Assembly (NCBI RefSeq): GCF_013112485.1
Contig: NZ_JABFHG010000012.1
Location: 62,001 to 126,000 of the forward strand
Reading direction: 5' to 3'
From: Roseicella sp. DB1501
GTDB lineage: Bacteria > Pseudomonadota > Alphaproteobacteria > Acetobacterales > Acetobacteraceae
DNA length: 64,000 nucleotides
Below, in pieces: positions 17,615 to 27,902 of this stretch; position 1 is the stretch's first letter, and the number at the start of each line of letters is the position of its first letter. Both the position numbers and the translations under genes were made by a program. The notes under the pieces were generated by a model that saw only the letters and a program-made list of their open reading frames with translations, was not told the origin of the DNA and did not search any database.

Positions 17615-18655
17615 TTGCCGTTCCAGCAACGACTTATCGAGATCCAGCTTCTCCGCGGCGTCGCTGCCCTGGCGGTCGTCCTCCATCATGCCGCCGATCG
17701 CGCGGGCCTGAGCTTCGGGGTCGGCGCTGCCGGCGTCGACATCTTCTTCGTCATCTCCGGCTTCATCATGTGGATGGTCGGCACTGACCGGCCTGCCTCC
17801 CCGCTGCGCTTTGCCTGGGCCCGCCTGGCGCGGGTGGCGCCGCTCTACTGGCTGGTCACGATCGGCATCGCGGCGCTCGCGCTGTTGCTGCCGGCGGCGA
17901 TGCCCAACCTGCATCCGACGCCGCAAACCCTGCTGCTCTCGCTGTTCTTCATCCCCCACCGCAATGCCGAGGGCGCCATCTTTCCGCTGCTCGTGCCGGG
18001 CTGGACGCTGAACTTCGAGATGGTCTTCTACCTGCTCTTCGCCGCGAGCCTGGCGCTGCCGCGGCAGGCGCGGCTCGGCATGCTCCTGGCCACGCTCGGG
18101 CTCCTCGCCACGGCCGGCCTCGCGTTGCAGCCCGATCACCCGGTGGCCGTCACCTGTACCAGCCCGTTGCTGCTCGAATTCGCCGGGGGGATCGGGCTCG
18201 CCGTGCTCTGGCGCCAGGGACGCCTCCCAGGACGGGCCGGCGGCTGGAGCATGATGGCGCTTGGCTTTGGAGCCTTCGCAGCCCTCGAGCTCAATGGCTT
18301 CCATGCCGAGGACTGGCGGGTTCTGCTCTGGGGCGTGCCGGCCTGGCTGCTGGTCGCGGGTGCGCTCTCGGCTGGCGCGGTCGGACGGCACGGCCCGGCG
18401 GCGCTGCTCGGCGACGCCTCATACTCGATCTATCTCATGCATCCGCTGCTGGTCGGGCTCACCTGGCGCCTGCTCGGCTGGCTGCCTGTTCCGGCTTACC
18501 TCGCCGTGACCCTGCTTCTCTCGATCAGCGCCGGTCTCGCCTGCTTCCGGCTCGTCGAACTCCCGATCAGCCGGCGGCTGCGACTGCACCAGAGGGCGAG
18601 GCTGCATCCGTCCCACGCCCGCGGCGCACCCTCCAGCACCGTGGTCCTGGGATGA
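17615..18655 (+). CDS. Acyltransferase 3 family membrane protein
   Basis: A 346-aa integral membrane protein of the OafA/acyltransferase-3 type, which transfers acetyl or other acyl groups to surface polysaccharides. It opens with LIEIQLLRGVAALAVVLHHA, containing the conserved Arg and His. It continues with VDIFFVISGFIM, the R-x-ARVAPLYWLV segment and about ten transmembrane helices. No C-terminal SGNH domain is present. The only nearby start is a TTG at 17615; no ATG or GTG lies between the in-frame stop at 17579-17581 and this point. The true start is therefore uncertain. There are no glycan synthesis neighbours. Confidence 0.85.
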   Translation: MPFQQRLIEIQLLRGVAALAVVLHHAADRAGLSFGVGAAGVDIFFVISGFIMWMVGTDRPASPLRFAWARLARVAPLYWLVTIGIAALALLLPAAMPNLHPTPQTLLLSLFFIPHRNAEGAIFPLLVPGWTLNFEMVFYLLFAASLALPRQARLGMLLATLGLLATAGLALQPDHPVAVTCTSPLLLEFAGGIGLAVLWRQGRLPGRAGGWSMMALGFGAFAALELNGFHAEDWRVLLWGVPAWLLVAGALSAGAVGRHGPAALLGDASYSIYLMHPLLVGLTWRLLGWLPVPAYLAVTLLLSISAGLACFRLVELPISRRLRLHQRARLHPSHARGAPSSTVVLG

Positions 18656-18733
18656 CCGGCAGGGGGCCGGTCACGCCGCCCTTGCGACGGGGCCGCCACC
18701 ATGACGAGGACACGCCACGGCAGAGACCAGCGA

Positions 18734-18952
18734 TCAGGCGCGGTCGGCGCGACGCTGCGGCTGGATGAGGGCGGGGCTGAAGCGGCCGCCCGGACCATTC
18801 CCGAAGGAAGCGAAATTCGGATAGCTCGTCTCTGCCGTGGGGCGGCGCAGCAGGTGCCGGGAGAGCGTCATGGCCAGGATGAACAACCGGAGGAGGGCGG
18901 CGGCCAGCGAAACGGCCACCAGGGTGGTTGCTTCGAGTACCGTCTCACGCAT
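18734..18952 (-). CDS. Possible small membrane protein
   Basis: A 72-aa frame with one hydrophobic helix near the N-terminus (TLVAVSLAAALLRLFILAMT) followed by a basic, disordered tail. GGGAG lies about seven bases before ATG 18952. It is the only frame with protein-like features in the roughly 500-base space between the acyltransferase and the OmlA-like lipoprotein gene. I recognise no family, and it may not be expressed. Confidence 0.4.
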   Translation of the reverse strand: MRETVLEATTLVAVSLAAALLRLFILAMTLSRHLLRRPTAETSYPNFASFGNGPGGRFSPALIQPQRRADRA

Positions 18953-19151
18953 CGTCCGCTCCCGTGGGGACCTAGCCCCGTTCTGTCGAGCTGTACGGGA
19001 GATTTTCTACCATAAATTTAAAGCATCGCGCATAGCCTATTCGTTATCACAATCATTTGGTGTGCTTCCATGTCGGAATGCACGCGCCGACCCCGATACG
19101 AAACGGCCCAAGCCGGGGGATGCTCTCTCCACGCGATCCCGCCAATCCGCC
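18953..19151. other. AT-rich intergenic stretch
   Basis: Roughly 18990-19090 is far richer in A and T than its surroundings and includes a TAAATTTAAA-like core near 19013-19024. It could hold a promoter for the small membrane protein gene. It also lies just past the stop of the lipoprotein gene. No gene is visible. Confidence 0.4.
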
Positions 19152-19571
19152 CTAACGGCAGCCATTGCCCCGGAAGGTGAAGGCCGTCACCCGGCCCTGC
19201 CGCACCGCGAAGGTCACCGAGCAGTTCCGCACGATGACCAGCGGCGGCGTGTAGATCGGTGCGCCGAAGCGGCGATAGCCGAACCCGCCCCAATAGGGAT
19301 CGCCCGGATAGACGGTGCTGGTCCGCTCGTCATATTGCAGGAAGCGCTCGCCGCCCGTCTCGAAGGTGCCGTTCGGCACGCCGAGGGCCTGGACCAGTTC
19401 GGCCTCCGTCTTGCCGATGAAGGGCTGCAGCCGGACCTCGATCGGCGGCTCCGTGGCGCAGGCACCGAGCAGCAGCGGCAGCAGCAGCGCCGGCAGGATG
19501 GCCCGCCGCAGCAGGCCTGCCAGCCTGCGCTGGTATCGTCCCAGCCTTCCTGTGGGCACTCCCTTGGGCAT
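19152..19571 (-). CDS. SmpA/OmlA-like lipoprotein
   Basis: A 139-aa lipoprotein with lipobox LLGAC (Cys at about residue 38). The following domain resembles SmpA/OmlA (BamE-like) proteins: FIGKTEAELVQALGVP, then FLQYDERTSTVYPGD. The C-terminal segment VTFAVRQGRVTAFTFRGNGC contains two cysteines that may form a disulphide. It starts three bases after the stop of the amidotransferase-like gene, so it is the last gene of the MoxR operon, or at least co-transcribed with it. The function is probably envelope assembly, but no close BamE orthology is claimed. Confidence 0.75.
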   Translation of the reverse strand: MPKGVPTGRLGRYQRRLAGLLRRAILPALLLPLLLGACATEPPIEVRLQPFIGKTEAELVQALGVPNGTFETGGERFLQYDERTSTVYPGDPYWGGFGYRRFGAPIYTPPLVIVRNCSVTFAVRQGRVTAFTFRGNGCR

Positions 19572-19574
19572 TGT

Positions 19575-21689
19575 CTATCGTCCCTCCCGTCGCCAGGCGA
19601 GCACGGCGACGCCCAGTACCAAAGGTAAAGCGAGCCACGGCGGCAACAAGGATGTGGCGGCGATGCCGGTCACGGTGTGATCGCCGTTGCGACGCAACCC
19701 GATCCAGCCGCCGCCCGGGCCGCTGCCCTGGCCGCCTCCTTGGGCATCGCGGCCGGGGCTGACCCGGCGCAGCTCCGGCAGCACCGGCACCGCGCCGGCG
19801 CCGAGCCAGCGGGCGCCGCCCCCGGTCGCGGCGAGGACCGGGGCAAGGGGGCCGGGGTCGGCTCGCAGATCGGCGACCTCAGGCGGGTTCGCGGCGGCGG
19901 CGGCGGCGAAGGCGTTGCGCTTGCCGTCCGAGACCTGCCAGACACCGGGCTGGTCGGCCGGCAGCTCCGCCGTGGCCCGCCCGCCAGGGCCCGGCTGCAG
20001 CGTGGCCGGACGCGTGCTGCCATCGGGCGCCGTGACGGTGAGGCCGGGCGGCGGCCCGGGCTCGACGCTGCGGCGCTGCACCTGCAGCCGCCCGGCCTCG
20101 ATCCGCGCCGTCAGCTCCTCCTCCTCCAGCTCCGGCTCTCGCATCAGCCAGTGCGCGGCGCGCCGCAGCAGCTCGGCCTGTGGTCCGCCGCCGTCATGGC
20201 CGCGCGACCAGAGCCAGATATGGTCCGAGAGCAGCAGCGCGACGCGCCCCTCGCCGACGCGGTCGAGCACCAGCAGCGGCGCCCCGCCGGCCGCCTCCAT
20301 CACCGCCGTGCCGCTGCGCTGCTCGGCCCGCATGCTGCGGTACCAGCGGCCCCAACGCGCCTCGTGCGACTCGTCCGGGTTGGCGCCGGTCAGCCCCTCC
20401 GTCACCGGATGGCGGGCGCCGAGCGCGGTCACCATCGGCCGGAAGGCGCCCTCGGTGGCGCCCGGGCCGGCCTCGCCGGTCGGCCGCGCGGGCAGGATGC
20501 TGCCGAGCGGCGTCGCAGCGAGGCTGGCCGGGCCGGCGAATTCCGGCCCGACCGAGAGCAGCAGCGCGCCGCCGCCGCGGACGTAATCGGCGATGTTGCG
20601 CAGATAGGCCGGCGGCAGGATGCCGCGATTGGCGAAGCGGTCGAAGACGATCAGGTCGAAGTCGCGCAGCTTCACCTGGAACAGCTCGCGTACCGGGAAG
20701 GCGATCAGCGCCAGCTCGTTCAGCGGCGTCAGGTCGTCCTTCTCGGGTGGCCGGAGGATGGTGAAATGCACCAGGTCGACGCCGGGATCGGCCTTCAGCA
20801 GGCGCCGCCAGGTGCGCTCGCCAGCATGCGGCTCGCCCGAGACGAGCAGCACCCGCAGCCGGTCGCGCACCCCGGTGACGGTGATGACGGCGCGGTTGTT
20901 GATCTCGCTGACCTCGCCCGGCCGCGCCTCGGCCGCCAGCTCGACGACGGTCGGGCCGCCGCGCTCGATCGGGATCTCGATGCGGTGCTCGCGCCCGACC
21001 GGTACGCTCTCGACCCGCGGCGGCGCGCCGTCGCGCCGGATCGAGAGCCGCGCCGCGCCGGCGGCCTCCGGCAGGCCGAGATCCTCGACCGCCACCCGCA
21101 GCTCGACGCTGCGGCCGACGATGCCGTAGCCCGGCGCCTCGATGACGCGCAGCCGCCGATCGATCTCGCCGGGCCGGCCGGGCAGCAGGGCGTGGAAGGG
21201 CGCCTCGATCGGTGAGGTCGCGGGCACGTCATGCACCTGGCCGTCGGTCAGCGCGATCACCCCGGCGAGGCGGGCGCGCGGAATCTCGGCCAGCGCCTGC
21301 TCCATGGCGGTGAACAGGCGCGTGCCCTGGTTGCCGCCCTCCGGCACCTCGACGGTGCGGAATTCGAGATCGGGCAGGCGCCCCAGCCGGGCCTCGAGCA
21401 GTCGCCGCGCCGCCTCGATCTGCGCCGCGCGGTCGCCGATGCGGGCGCTGTCGCTGTGATCGACGAGGAGGAGAGCGATGTCCGGCCGCGTCTCCCGCGT
21501 CTCCTCGACCAGCCGGGGATTGGCGAGCGCCAGCAGGAGCAAGGCGAAGACCAGGAGCCGCAGCGGCGCGCCGCGCGCCCGGCGCCAGAAGGCCGGGGCC
21601 AGCGCCAGCAGCGCGACCAGGGCGAGGGCGAGGAGCAGCCAGGGCGGCAGGATGGGGGCGAAGTCGATGCCGGCGAAGGCCTGGGTCAT
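19575..21689 (-). CDS. Membrane protein with VWA-like and amidotransferase-like domains
   Basis: A 704-aa protein of the type usually labelled glutamine amidotransferase in MoxR clusters. It has two N-terminal membrane helices (about 12-30 and 44-62), then a VWA-like region beginning IALLLVDHSDSARIGD. A class I amidotransferase-like fold (about 290-520, including YLRNIADYVRGGGALLLSVG) follows, but the Cys nucleophile is not evident, so catalysis is doubtful. A C-terminal membrane helix (about 680-698) ends the protein. Its ATG overlaps the ltrA stop (ATGA). It probably works with MoxR and the DUF58 protein as an envelope-located complex. Confidence 0.82.
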   Translation of the reverse strand: MTQAFAGIDFAPILPPWLLLALALVALLALAPAFWRRARGAPLRLLVFALLLLALANPRLVEETRETRPDIALLLVDHSDSARIGDRAAQIEAARRLLEARLGRLPDLEFRTVEVPEGGNQGTRLFTAMEQALAEIPRARLAGVIALTDGQVHDVPATSPIEAPFHALLPGRPGEIDRRLRVIEAPGYGIVGRSVELRVAVEDLGLPEAAGAARLSIRRDGAPPRVESVPVGREHRIEIPIERGGPTVVELAAEARPGEVSEINNRAVITVTGVRDRLRVLLVSGEPHAGERTWRRLLKADPGVDLVHFTILRPPEKDDLTPLNELALIAFPVRELFQVKLRDFDLIVFDRFANRGILPPAYLRNIADYVRGGGALLLSVGPEFAGPASLAATPLGSILPARPTGEAGPGATEGAFRPMVTALGARHPVTEGLTGANPDESHEARWGRWYRSMRAEQRSGTAVMEAAGGAPLLVLDRVGEGRVALLLSDHIWLWSRGHDGGGPQAELLRRAAHWLMREPELEEEELTARIEAGRLQVQRRSVEPGPPPGLTVTAPDGSTRPATLQPGPGGRATAELPADQPGVWQVSDGKRNAFAAAAAANPPEVADLRADPGPLAPVLAATGGGARWLGAGAVPVLPELRRVSPGRDAQGGGQGSGPGGGWIGLRRNGDHTVTGIAATSLLPPWLALPLVLGVAVLAWRREGR

Positions 21690-22858
21690 GCGGCGTGTCC
21701 CCGCAGCGAGACGTGCTCCCAGGCCGCGACGAGGATCAGCGCGGCATTGGCGAGGCCGGCGAGGGCCAGCACCGGCATCTCATGCGCGAGGGTCGCCAGC
21801 ACCGCGAGCAGCGCCAGCCCGACCAGGTGCGAGAGCGGCAGCTGGCCGAGGCTGATGCGCTTGAACAGGGCGAGGCCGAGCAGGTAGAGCGCGGGCCCGC
21901 CGATGATGCAGTGGATCGCCGCCGGCGCGGCGATCCCGCCCGGATGCTGCAACACCATCTCATCCCCGGCGGCCGCCACCACGATCCCGGCGACGACGGG
22001 AAGGTGGAGATAGGTGTAGCCGAGCCGGGCCATGCGGCCGGGATCGGCGGAGCGGGTGATGTGATGCGCGCCGCGCTCCTGCCCGAGGTGGAAATACAGC
22101 CACCACATGGCGACCGAGCCGAGGAAGGCGATGACGAAGGCGGTGCCGTGCGGCCCGTCCCAGGCCAGCCCGGCGAAGCTCTCGCCGGTGACGAGCAGCG
22201 TCTCGCCGAGGGCGATGAGGATGAAGCCGGCGCAGCGCTCGGCCATGTGGCCGCCCTCGACCCGCCAGTCGGCGGTGGTGGAGCGGCCGAGGCCGGGAGT
22301 CCAGAAATAGGCGAAGGGCGAGGCATATTCGATGCCGAGGGCGAGCACCCAGAGCAGCAGCCGCGCCTCGCCCTCCGCCAGCCCGCCCGCCACCCAGAAG
22401 GGCGCGGCGAGGGCGAGCCAGGCGAGGACCCGCAGGAAGTTCCGCCGCAAGGCCGGCTCCGCCGGGCCGATCGCCCAGACGGTGAAGGCGCCGCGCCCCA
22501 CCTGCATGAAGGCATAGGCGGCCGCGAAGGCGAGGCCGCGCTCGGCGAAGGCCTCCGGCAGCGCCATGGAGAGCACCAGCCCGGCCAGCATCAGGAGGAA
22601 GAGCATCAGCCGCACCGGCGTGCGGTCGGCATCGAGGAAGTTCGTGACCCAGGCGGTGTAGATCCACACCCACCACACCGCGAGGAAGAGCAGGCCGGTG
22701 CGCAGCGCGCCCGCCAGGTCGAGATGGTGCAGCAGCGCGTGCGAGACCTGGGTGATGGTGAAGGCGAAGACCAGGTCGAAGAACAACTCGACATTGGCGA
22801 CGCGCGCCTCGGCATGCGGCAGGCGCTCGCGCAGCAGGCCGCGGGGCGATAGCGGCAT
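21686..22858 (-). CDS. Low temperature requirement protein A (LtrA) family
   Basis: A 390-aa integral membrane protein with about ten to eleven helices. The family signature is near the N-terminus (VANVELFFDLVFAFTITQVSH, about 20-40), followed by WVTNFLDADRTPVRLM and HMAERCAGFILIALGETLL (about 205-223). The biochemical role of LtrA proteins is unknown; the name comes from a Listeria cold-growth mutant. Here it lies inside a MoxR operon: its start is two bases after the stop of the BatA/DUF4159 gene, and its stop overlaps the next start (ATGA). Codon use matches its neighbours. Confidence 0.88.
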   Translation of the reverse strand: MPLSPRGLLRERLPHAEARVANVELFFDLVFAFTITQVSHALLHHLDLAGALRTGLLFLAVWWVWIYTAWVTNFLDADRTPVRLMLFLLMLAGLVLSMALPEAFAERGLAFAAAYAFMQVGRGAFTVWAIGPAEPALRRNFLRVLAWLALAAPFWVAGGLAEGEARLLLWVLALGIEYASPFAYFWTPGLGRSTTADWRVEGGHMAERCAGFILIALGETLLVTGESFAGLAWDGPHGTAFVIAFLGSVAMWWLYFHLGQERGAHHITRSADPGRMARLGYTYLHLPVVAGIVVAAAGDEMVLQHPGGIAAPAAIHCIIGGPALYLLGLALFKRISLGQLPLSHLVGLALLAVLATLAHEMPVLALAGLANAALILVAAWEHVSLRGHAA

Positions 22859-22860
22859 CC

Positions 22861-25671
22861 TTAATTCCCCAACCGCTCAAGGATGGCCGGCACGTGCACC
22901 TGGTCGCCCTTGTAGTTGCCCGTGAGCGCGTACATCACGAGGTTGACGCCGAAGCGGTAGGCGAGCGTCCGCTGCCGCGCCCCGCCCGGGATCACCGCGA
23001 AGGGGTTGTTGCCGCGGCCGTCAATGGCCCAGGCAGCGGCCCAGTCATGGCCGCCGATGATGACCGGGGAGACGCTGTCATTCGCCCGGTCCTGGTCGCG
23101 CGCCACCCAGACCTGGCCGCCGGCGAAGCGGCCCGGCAGCTCGGGCAGCAGGTAGAAGGCGCGCTTCAGCACATGGTCGTCGGCGAGGGGGGCGAGCGGC
23201 GGGACGGCCAGGTCGCGGGTGACGCGCCGCAGCGCCGCGCCGGCCCCGGCCGCGAAGCCCTCGCCCGAGCCCTCATCGCGCGTGTCGAACAGGATGATGC
23301 CGCCATGCCGCATGAAGTCGTTCAGCGCGGCGACCGCGGCGGGGTCGGGCTGCGGCGCGTCCGGCAGGATCACCCAGTAGAGCAGCGGGTAGAAGGAGAG
23401 GTCGTCCTGGCCGGGGGTGACCGCCGTCGGCTCGGCCAGCGCCGCCGCGGTGCGCCGGTTGACGAAATCCGACAGGCCGACGAGGCCCATGCGCTGCGTG
23501 TCGTCCACTGTGGCATCGCCGGTGACGACATAGGCGAGGCGGGTGGCGAGCGCCGGGTCGGCCGCCCAGTCCGGATCGGAAAGCGGCTGCGCCCGGAGCG
23601 GCGCCGCGGCCAGCAGCAGGAGCAGGAGACCGCCGCGCAGCACCGCCGCGCGCGGCGGGCCGGAGCCGCCCCCGGTGGGAGGGGCCGCTTGGCGATGCGC
23701 CCCCGGCCGGCCGAGCAGCCCGCGCAGGACGAGGCCGATCAGCAGATCCGCCGCCAGCAGCAGCAGGGCGAGCGCGAGCAGCCAGGGGCCGAGATCGCGC
23801 TCGGCCGGGATGCCGCCGATGGCGAGGAAGCGGGTGCCGGGCGGCGCCATCGGCGCGGCGCGCGGCGCCGGCAGGCCGCTGCCGAGGTTGAGGGCGCGCC
23901 GGTAGGTGGCATCGGCGCCCGCCTCGGCCGCGGGCCGGCCGGGGGTGCCGTACCAGCCCGGCGGGTTGCGCGGCGAGGGGATGGCGGTGTCGATCGCCGC
24001 GGCCGGCAGGGCGGCGGCGGCCGGCGGCGCCGGGCCCAGCCGGCCGAAGCCGTCCAGCGTCTCGAGCGGCGCCAGCGGCGCATCGCCCTCCGCCCCCTGG
24101 ACGCCGGAGGAGAGGGCGACGATTCGCCGCAGCATCTGCACGAAGAGGCCCGACAGCGGCAGGTTCGACCATTCGGCATTGGCGGTGACGTGGAACAGCA
24201 CGATGCGCCCCTGGCCGCGCGCCTCGGCGGTGACCAGCGGCGTGCCGTCCGAGAGCCGCGCCCAGCTGCGGCCCGAGAGGGTGGGGGAGGGCTCGGCGAG
24301 CACCTGCCGCTCCACCGACACCTCGCCGGGGATGGGCAGGCCGGCGAAGGGCGAGGTCTCCGGGAACGGCGCGAGGCGCTGCGGCTGCTCCCAGGACAGC
24401 GCGCCGCCCAACTGCCGCTCGGCCCGCAACGGCACCGGCAGCAGCGGGTCCTGCCGCTCGGCGAGATGCGGGCCGGCGAAGCGGATCAGCGTGCCGCCGC
24501 GCTCCACCCAGCGGGTGAGCGCGGCGCGGTCGGGCCCCTCGCCGATCGGCCGGTCGGCCAGGACCAGCACCGAGATCGGCCGCGCCAGCAACTGCTCGAT
24601 CGAGCCGCGGCGCAGCTCGACGAAGGGCGCCAGCGCGCGGTCCAGATAGTAGAGGTCGCCGATCAGCGGCGCGTCGGCGCCCTCCTCCGCCGCCGGCAGC
24701 AGGCCGACCGGGCGGCGGCGGAAGCGCTCGTCGAGCAGCACGACGCCGCCGGCGCCGGACTCGCCCTCGAGATCGAGGCGGACCACCTGGTTGCGCAGCT
24801 CGAGCGGCAATTCCAGCACGCCTTCGCCCTCCGCCGCCCCGGCCGCGATCGGCAGCCGCGCCTCGGCCAGGGCGCGGCCATCGCCGGTGCGGGCCAGCAC
24901 CACCGCCTCCGAGGCCGCCGGCTGCGGCACCTGCCGGACCTTGAGGCGCAGCCGGTCCGCCTCGGCGACGGGCGGCGGCAGCAGGCGGGTGGGATGCGCC
25001 TCGTCGCGGGCGAGGGTGAGCTCGCCCGCCGCGGCGAGCGCCGCCTGCAGCGGGCCGGCCCCCTCGGCCGGGTCCTCGGTGCCGTCGCTGACGAGCAGCG
25101 TGGCGAGCGGCCCGGGATGGCTCGCCCGCCAGGCCTGGAAGGCGGCGAGGGCGGCGGCGCGGTCGGGCGCCCAGGGCTTCGGCCGCAGCGCCGCCAGCCG
25201 CGCGCGCAGATCCTCGGCCGGCATCGGGCCGAGGAGGCGCGGCGCCTCGCCGGTCTCGGCCGGGGCGGTGGCGAGCAGGGCGGCGTTGCGCCCGGCCCGG
25301 GCGGCGCCGTCGAGGGCGCTGCCGGCGGCGGCCATGCGCGCGGGCCAGCCGGCCGCGGCGGCCCAGCCGTCATCCACCACGAGCAGCAGCAGCCCCTCGC
25401 CGGCGGCCCCAGGGCCGGGGCCCAGCACCGGCCGGGCGAGGCCGATGATCACCAGTGCCGCGGCGACCAGGCGCAGCAGCAGCAGCCACCATGGCGTGCG
25501 CGCGGGGGTCTCCTGCGCCAGCGGCAGGTCGCGCAGCAGCCGCAGCCCCGGAAAGCCGATGCGGCGCGGCGCGGGCGGGGTGACGCGCAGCAGCCACCAG
25601 AGGATCGGCAGCGCCGGCAGGGCCAGCAGCAGCCAGGGCGCCGCGAAGGCGAGGGGGCCGAGGCTCAGCAT
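22861..25671 (-). CDS. BatA-type/DUF4159 membrane protein
   Basis: A 936-aa protein. The N-terminus is a BatA-like module: PWLLLALPALPILWWLLR, then the conserved RRIGFPGLRLLRDL and a second helix near residue 60. A large extracytoplasmic region with an amidotransferase-like fold spans about 90-620. A third membrane segment lies near 625-645. The C-terminal DUF4159 domain is at about 695-936, with DLSFYPLLYWVI and FDTRD. Such proteins accompany MoxR AAA+ ATPases and are thought to build periplasmic complexes; the reaction is unknown. The gene is 45 bases after the DUF58 gene. Confidence 0.88.
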   Translation of the reverse strand: MLSLGPLAFAAPWLLLALPALPILWWLLRVTPPAPRRIGFPGLRLLRDLPLAQETPARTPWWLLLLRLVAAALVIIGLARPVLGPGPGAAGEGLLLLVVDDGWAAAAGWPARMAAAGSALDGAARAGRNAALLATAPAETGEAPRLLGPMPAEDLRARLAALRPKPWAPDRAAALAAFQAWRASHPGPLATLLVSDGTEDPAEGAGPLQAALAAAGELTLARDEAHPTRLLPPPVAEADRLRLKVRQVPQPAASEAVVLARTGDGRALAEARLPIAAGAAEGEGVLELPLELRNQVVRLDLEGESGAGGVVLLDERFRRRPVGLLPAAEEGADAPLIGDLYYLDRALAPFVELRRGSIEQLLARPISVLVLADRPIGEGPDRAALTRWVERGGTLIRFAGPHLAERQDPLLPVPLRAERQLGGALSWEQPQRLAPFPETSPFAGLPIPGEVSVERQVLAEPSPTLSGRSWARLSDGTPLVTAEARGQGRIVLFHVTANAEWSNLPLSGLFVQMLRRIVALSSGVQGAEGDAPLAPLETLDGFGRLGPAPPAAAALPAAAIDTAIPSPRNPPGWYGTPGRPAAEAGADATYRRALNLGSGLPAPRAAPMAPPGTRFLAIGGIPAERDLGPWLLALALLLLAADLLIGLVLRGLLGRPGAHRQAAPPTGGGSGPPRAAVLRGGLLLLLLAAAPLRAQPLSDPDWAADPALATRLAYVVTGDATVDDTQRMGLVGLSDFVNRRTAAALAEPTAVTPGQDDLSFYPLLYWVILPDAPQPDPAAVAALNDFMRHGGIILFDTRDEGSGEGFAAGAGAALRRVTRDLAVPPLAPLADDHVLKRAFYLLPELPGRFAGGQVWVARDQDRANDSVSPVIIGGHDWAAAWAIDGRGNNPFAVIPGGARQRTLAYRFGVNLVMYALTGNYKGDQVHVPAILERLGN

Positions 25672-25716
25672 GGCGGGCCGGGCCGCCGCGGCAGGGGGTG
25701 GCGCATGGGGTCGACC

Positions 25717-26620
25717 CTATTCCGGCCCGAGGGCCTGCCACAGCGCCAGCAGCGCGGTCTGCGGCGGCTGGTCGACATGGTGTGTCATGAAGCCCCAGCC
25801 CGCGGCGGCGGCGATGGAGGCGATGCCCTCGCGGTGATGGCGCAGGCGTTCGACATAGATCGGGCGGGCCTCCTCGACCCGGGGCACGAGGATGCTCTGG
25901 CCGCCCGCACCCCATTCGAACAGGACGCGGCCGGCATAGGCCCGGTTGCCCTCGCCGAGCGTTTCCTCCTCCGGATCCAGCACCTGCAGGATATGGCCGC
26001 GCACCGGCCAGGCGGCGAGGGCGGCGACGGTGGCGTGGATCTCCGGCAGCGGCGCCATGAAATCGCCGATCAGCACCGCCCGCGCATGCCGTGGCAGGCT
26101 GGGATCGGGCACCGGCAGGGACTGCGACTTGGTGACCAGGCCCATGGTCTCGACCAGGGAGGCGAGGCCGGCCCGCCCGGCATGGCTGCGGCTGCCGCCA
26201 CGGGCGCCGCCGAACAGCCGCACCCGCTCGCCGCCGCGCAGCACCAGCGCCGCCAGCGCCGCGCTGAGCAGGTCCGCCCGCTCCCGCTTGGTCGGCCGGC
26301 TCGGCGAGAAGCGCCATTCCATCGAGCGCGAGGCGTCCGACCACAGCGCGACGGTCTGCGCCGCCTCCCATTCCGTCTCGCGGATGAAGAGCCGGTCGCT
26401 CTTGGCGCTCTGCCGCCAGTCGATGCGCGCGGCGGCGTCGCCGGTCAGGAAGGGGCGGAACTGCCAGAAGGCGTCGCCTTGGCCGGCCCGCCGCCGCCCG
26501 TGCACGCCCTGCAGCACGGTCGCGGCGATGCGGTCGGCGGCGACGACGAGGGGCGGCAGCCGCGCGCCCAGCGCCTCGGCCCGCAGCGCCGTCGGGCCGG
26601 GCGCGCCCGGCTTGCGCGGC

Positions 26621-26628
<8 letters not shown>
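25717..26628 (-). CDS. DUF58 domain protein
   Basis: A 303-aa cytoplasmic protein of the DUF58 family, the standard partner of MoxR ATPases. Seen features are [21 protein letters not shown] (about 44-64) and [19 protein letters not shown] (about 68-86), followed by a VWA-like fold starting [12 protein letters not shown]. The DxSxS metal site is present in the form DASRS. Its start overlaps the moxR stop by eight bases, indicating coupled translation. The family is thought to link MoxR to envelope targets. Confidence 0.9.
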
Positions 26629-27652
<1,024 letters not shown>

Positions 27653-27902
27653 CCCAGACCCGATCCCTATATTGGCCCCGAGCGTCCTTGCCGACGCCCG
27701 GAGAGGTGTTGCCGGCACGGTGCCGGTGCGGCGTCTCCCTGATATGGGCCCGGACATGTGGATGACGAAGCCTATGGCCAGGGACGGTTGGGACAAAGCG
27801 TTGAATGGGGAGGCAGTCGTGCAGAACCGGATGCGGCCCGTCCGCGACCCGTCCCGCCCCGTGGGCGGGGACCTGCCTTGCCCCTCGGGCGGGCAAGGCG
27901 TG

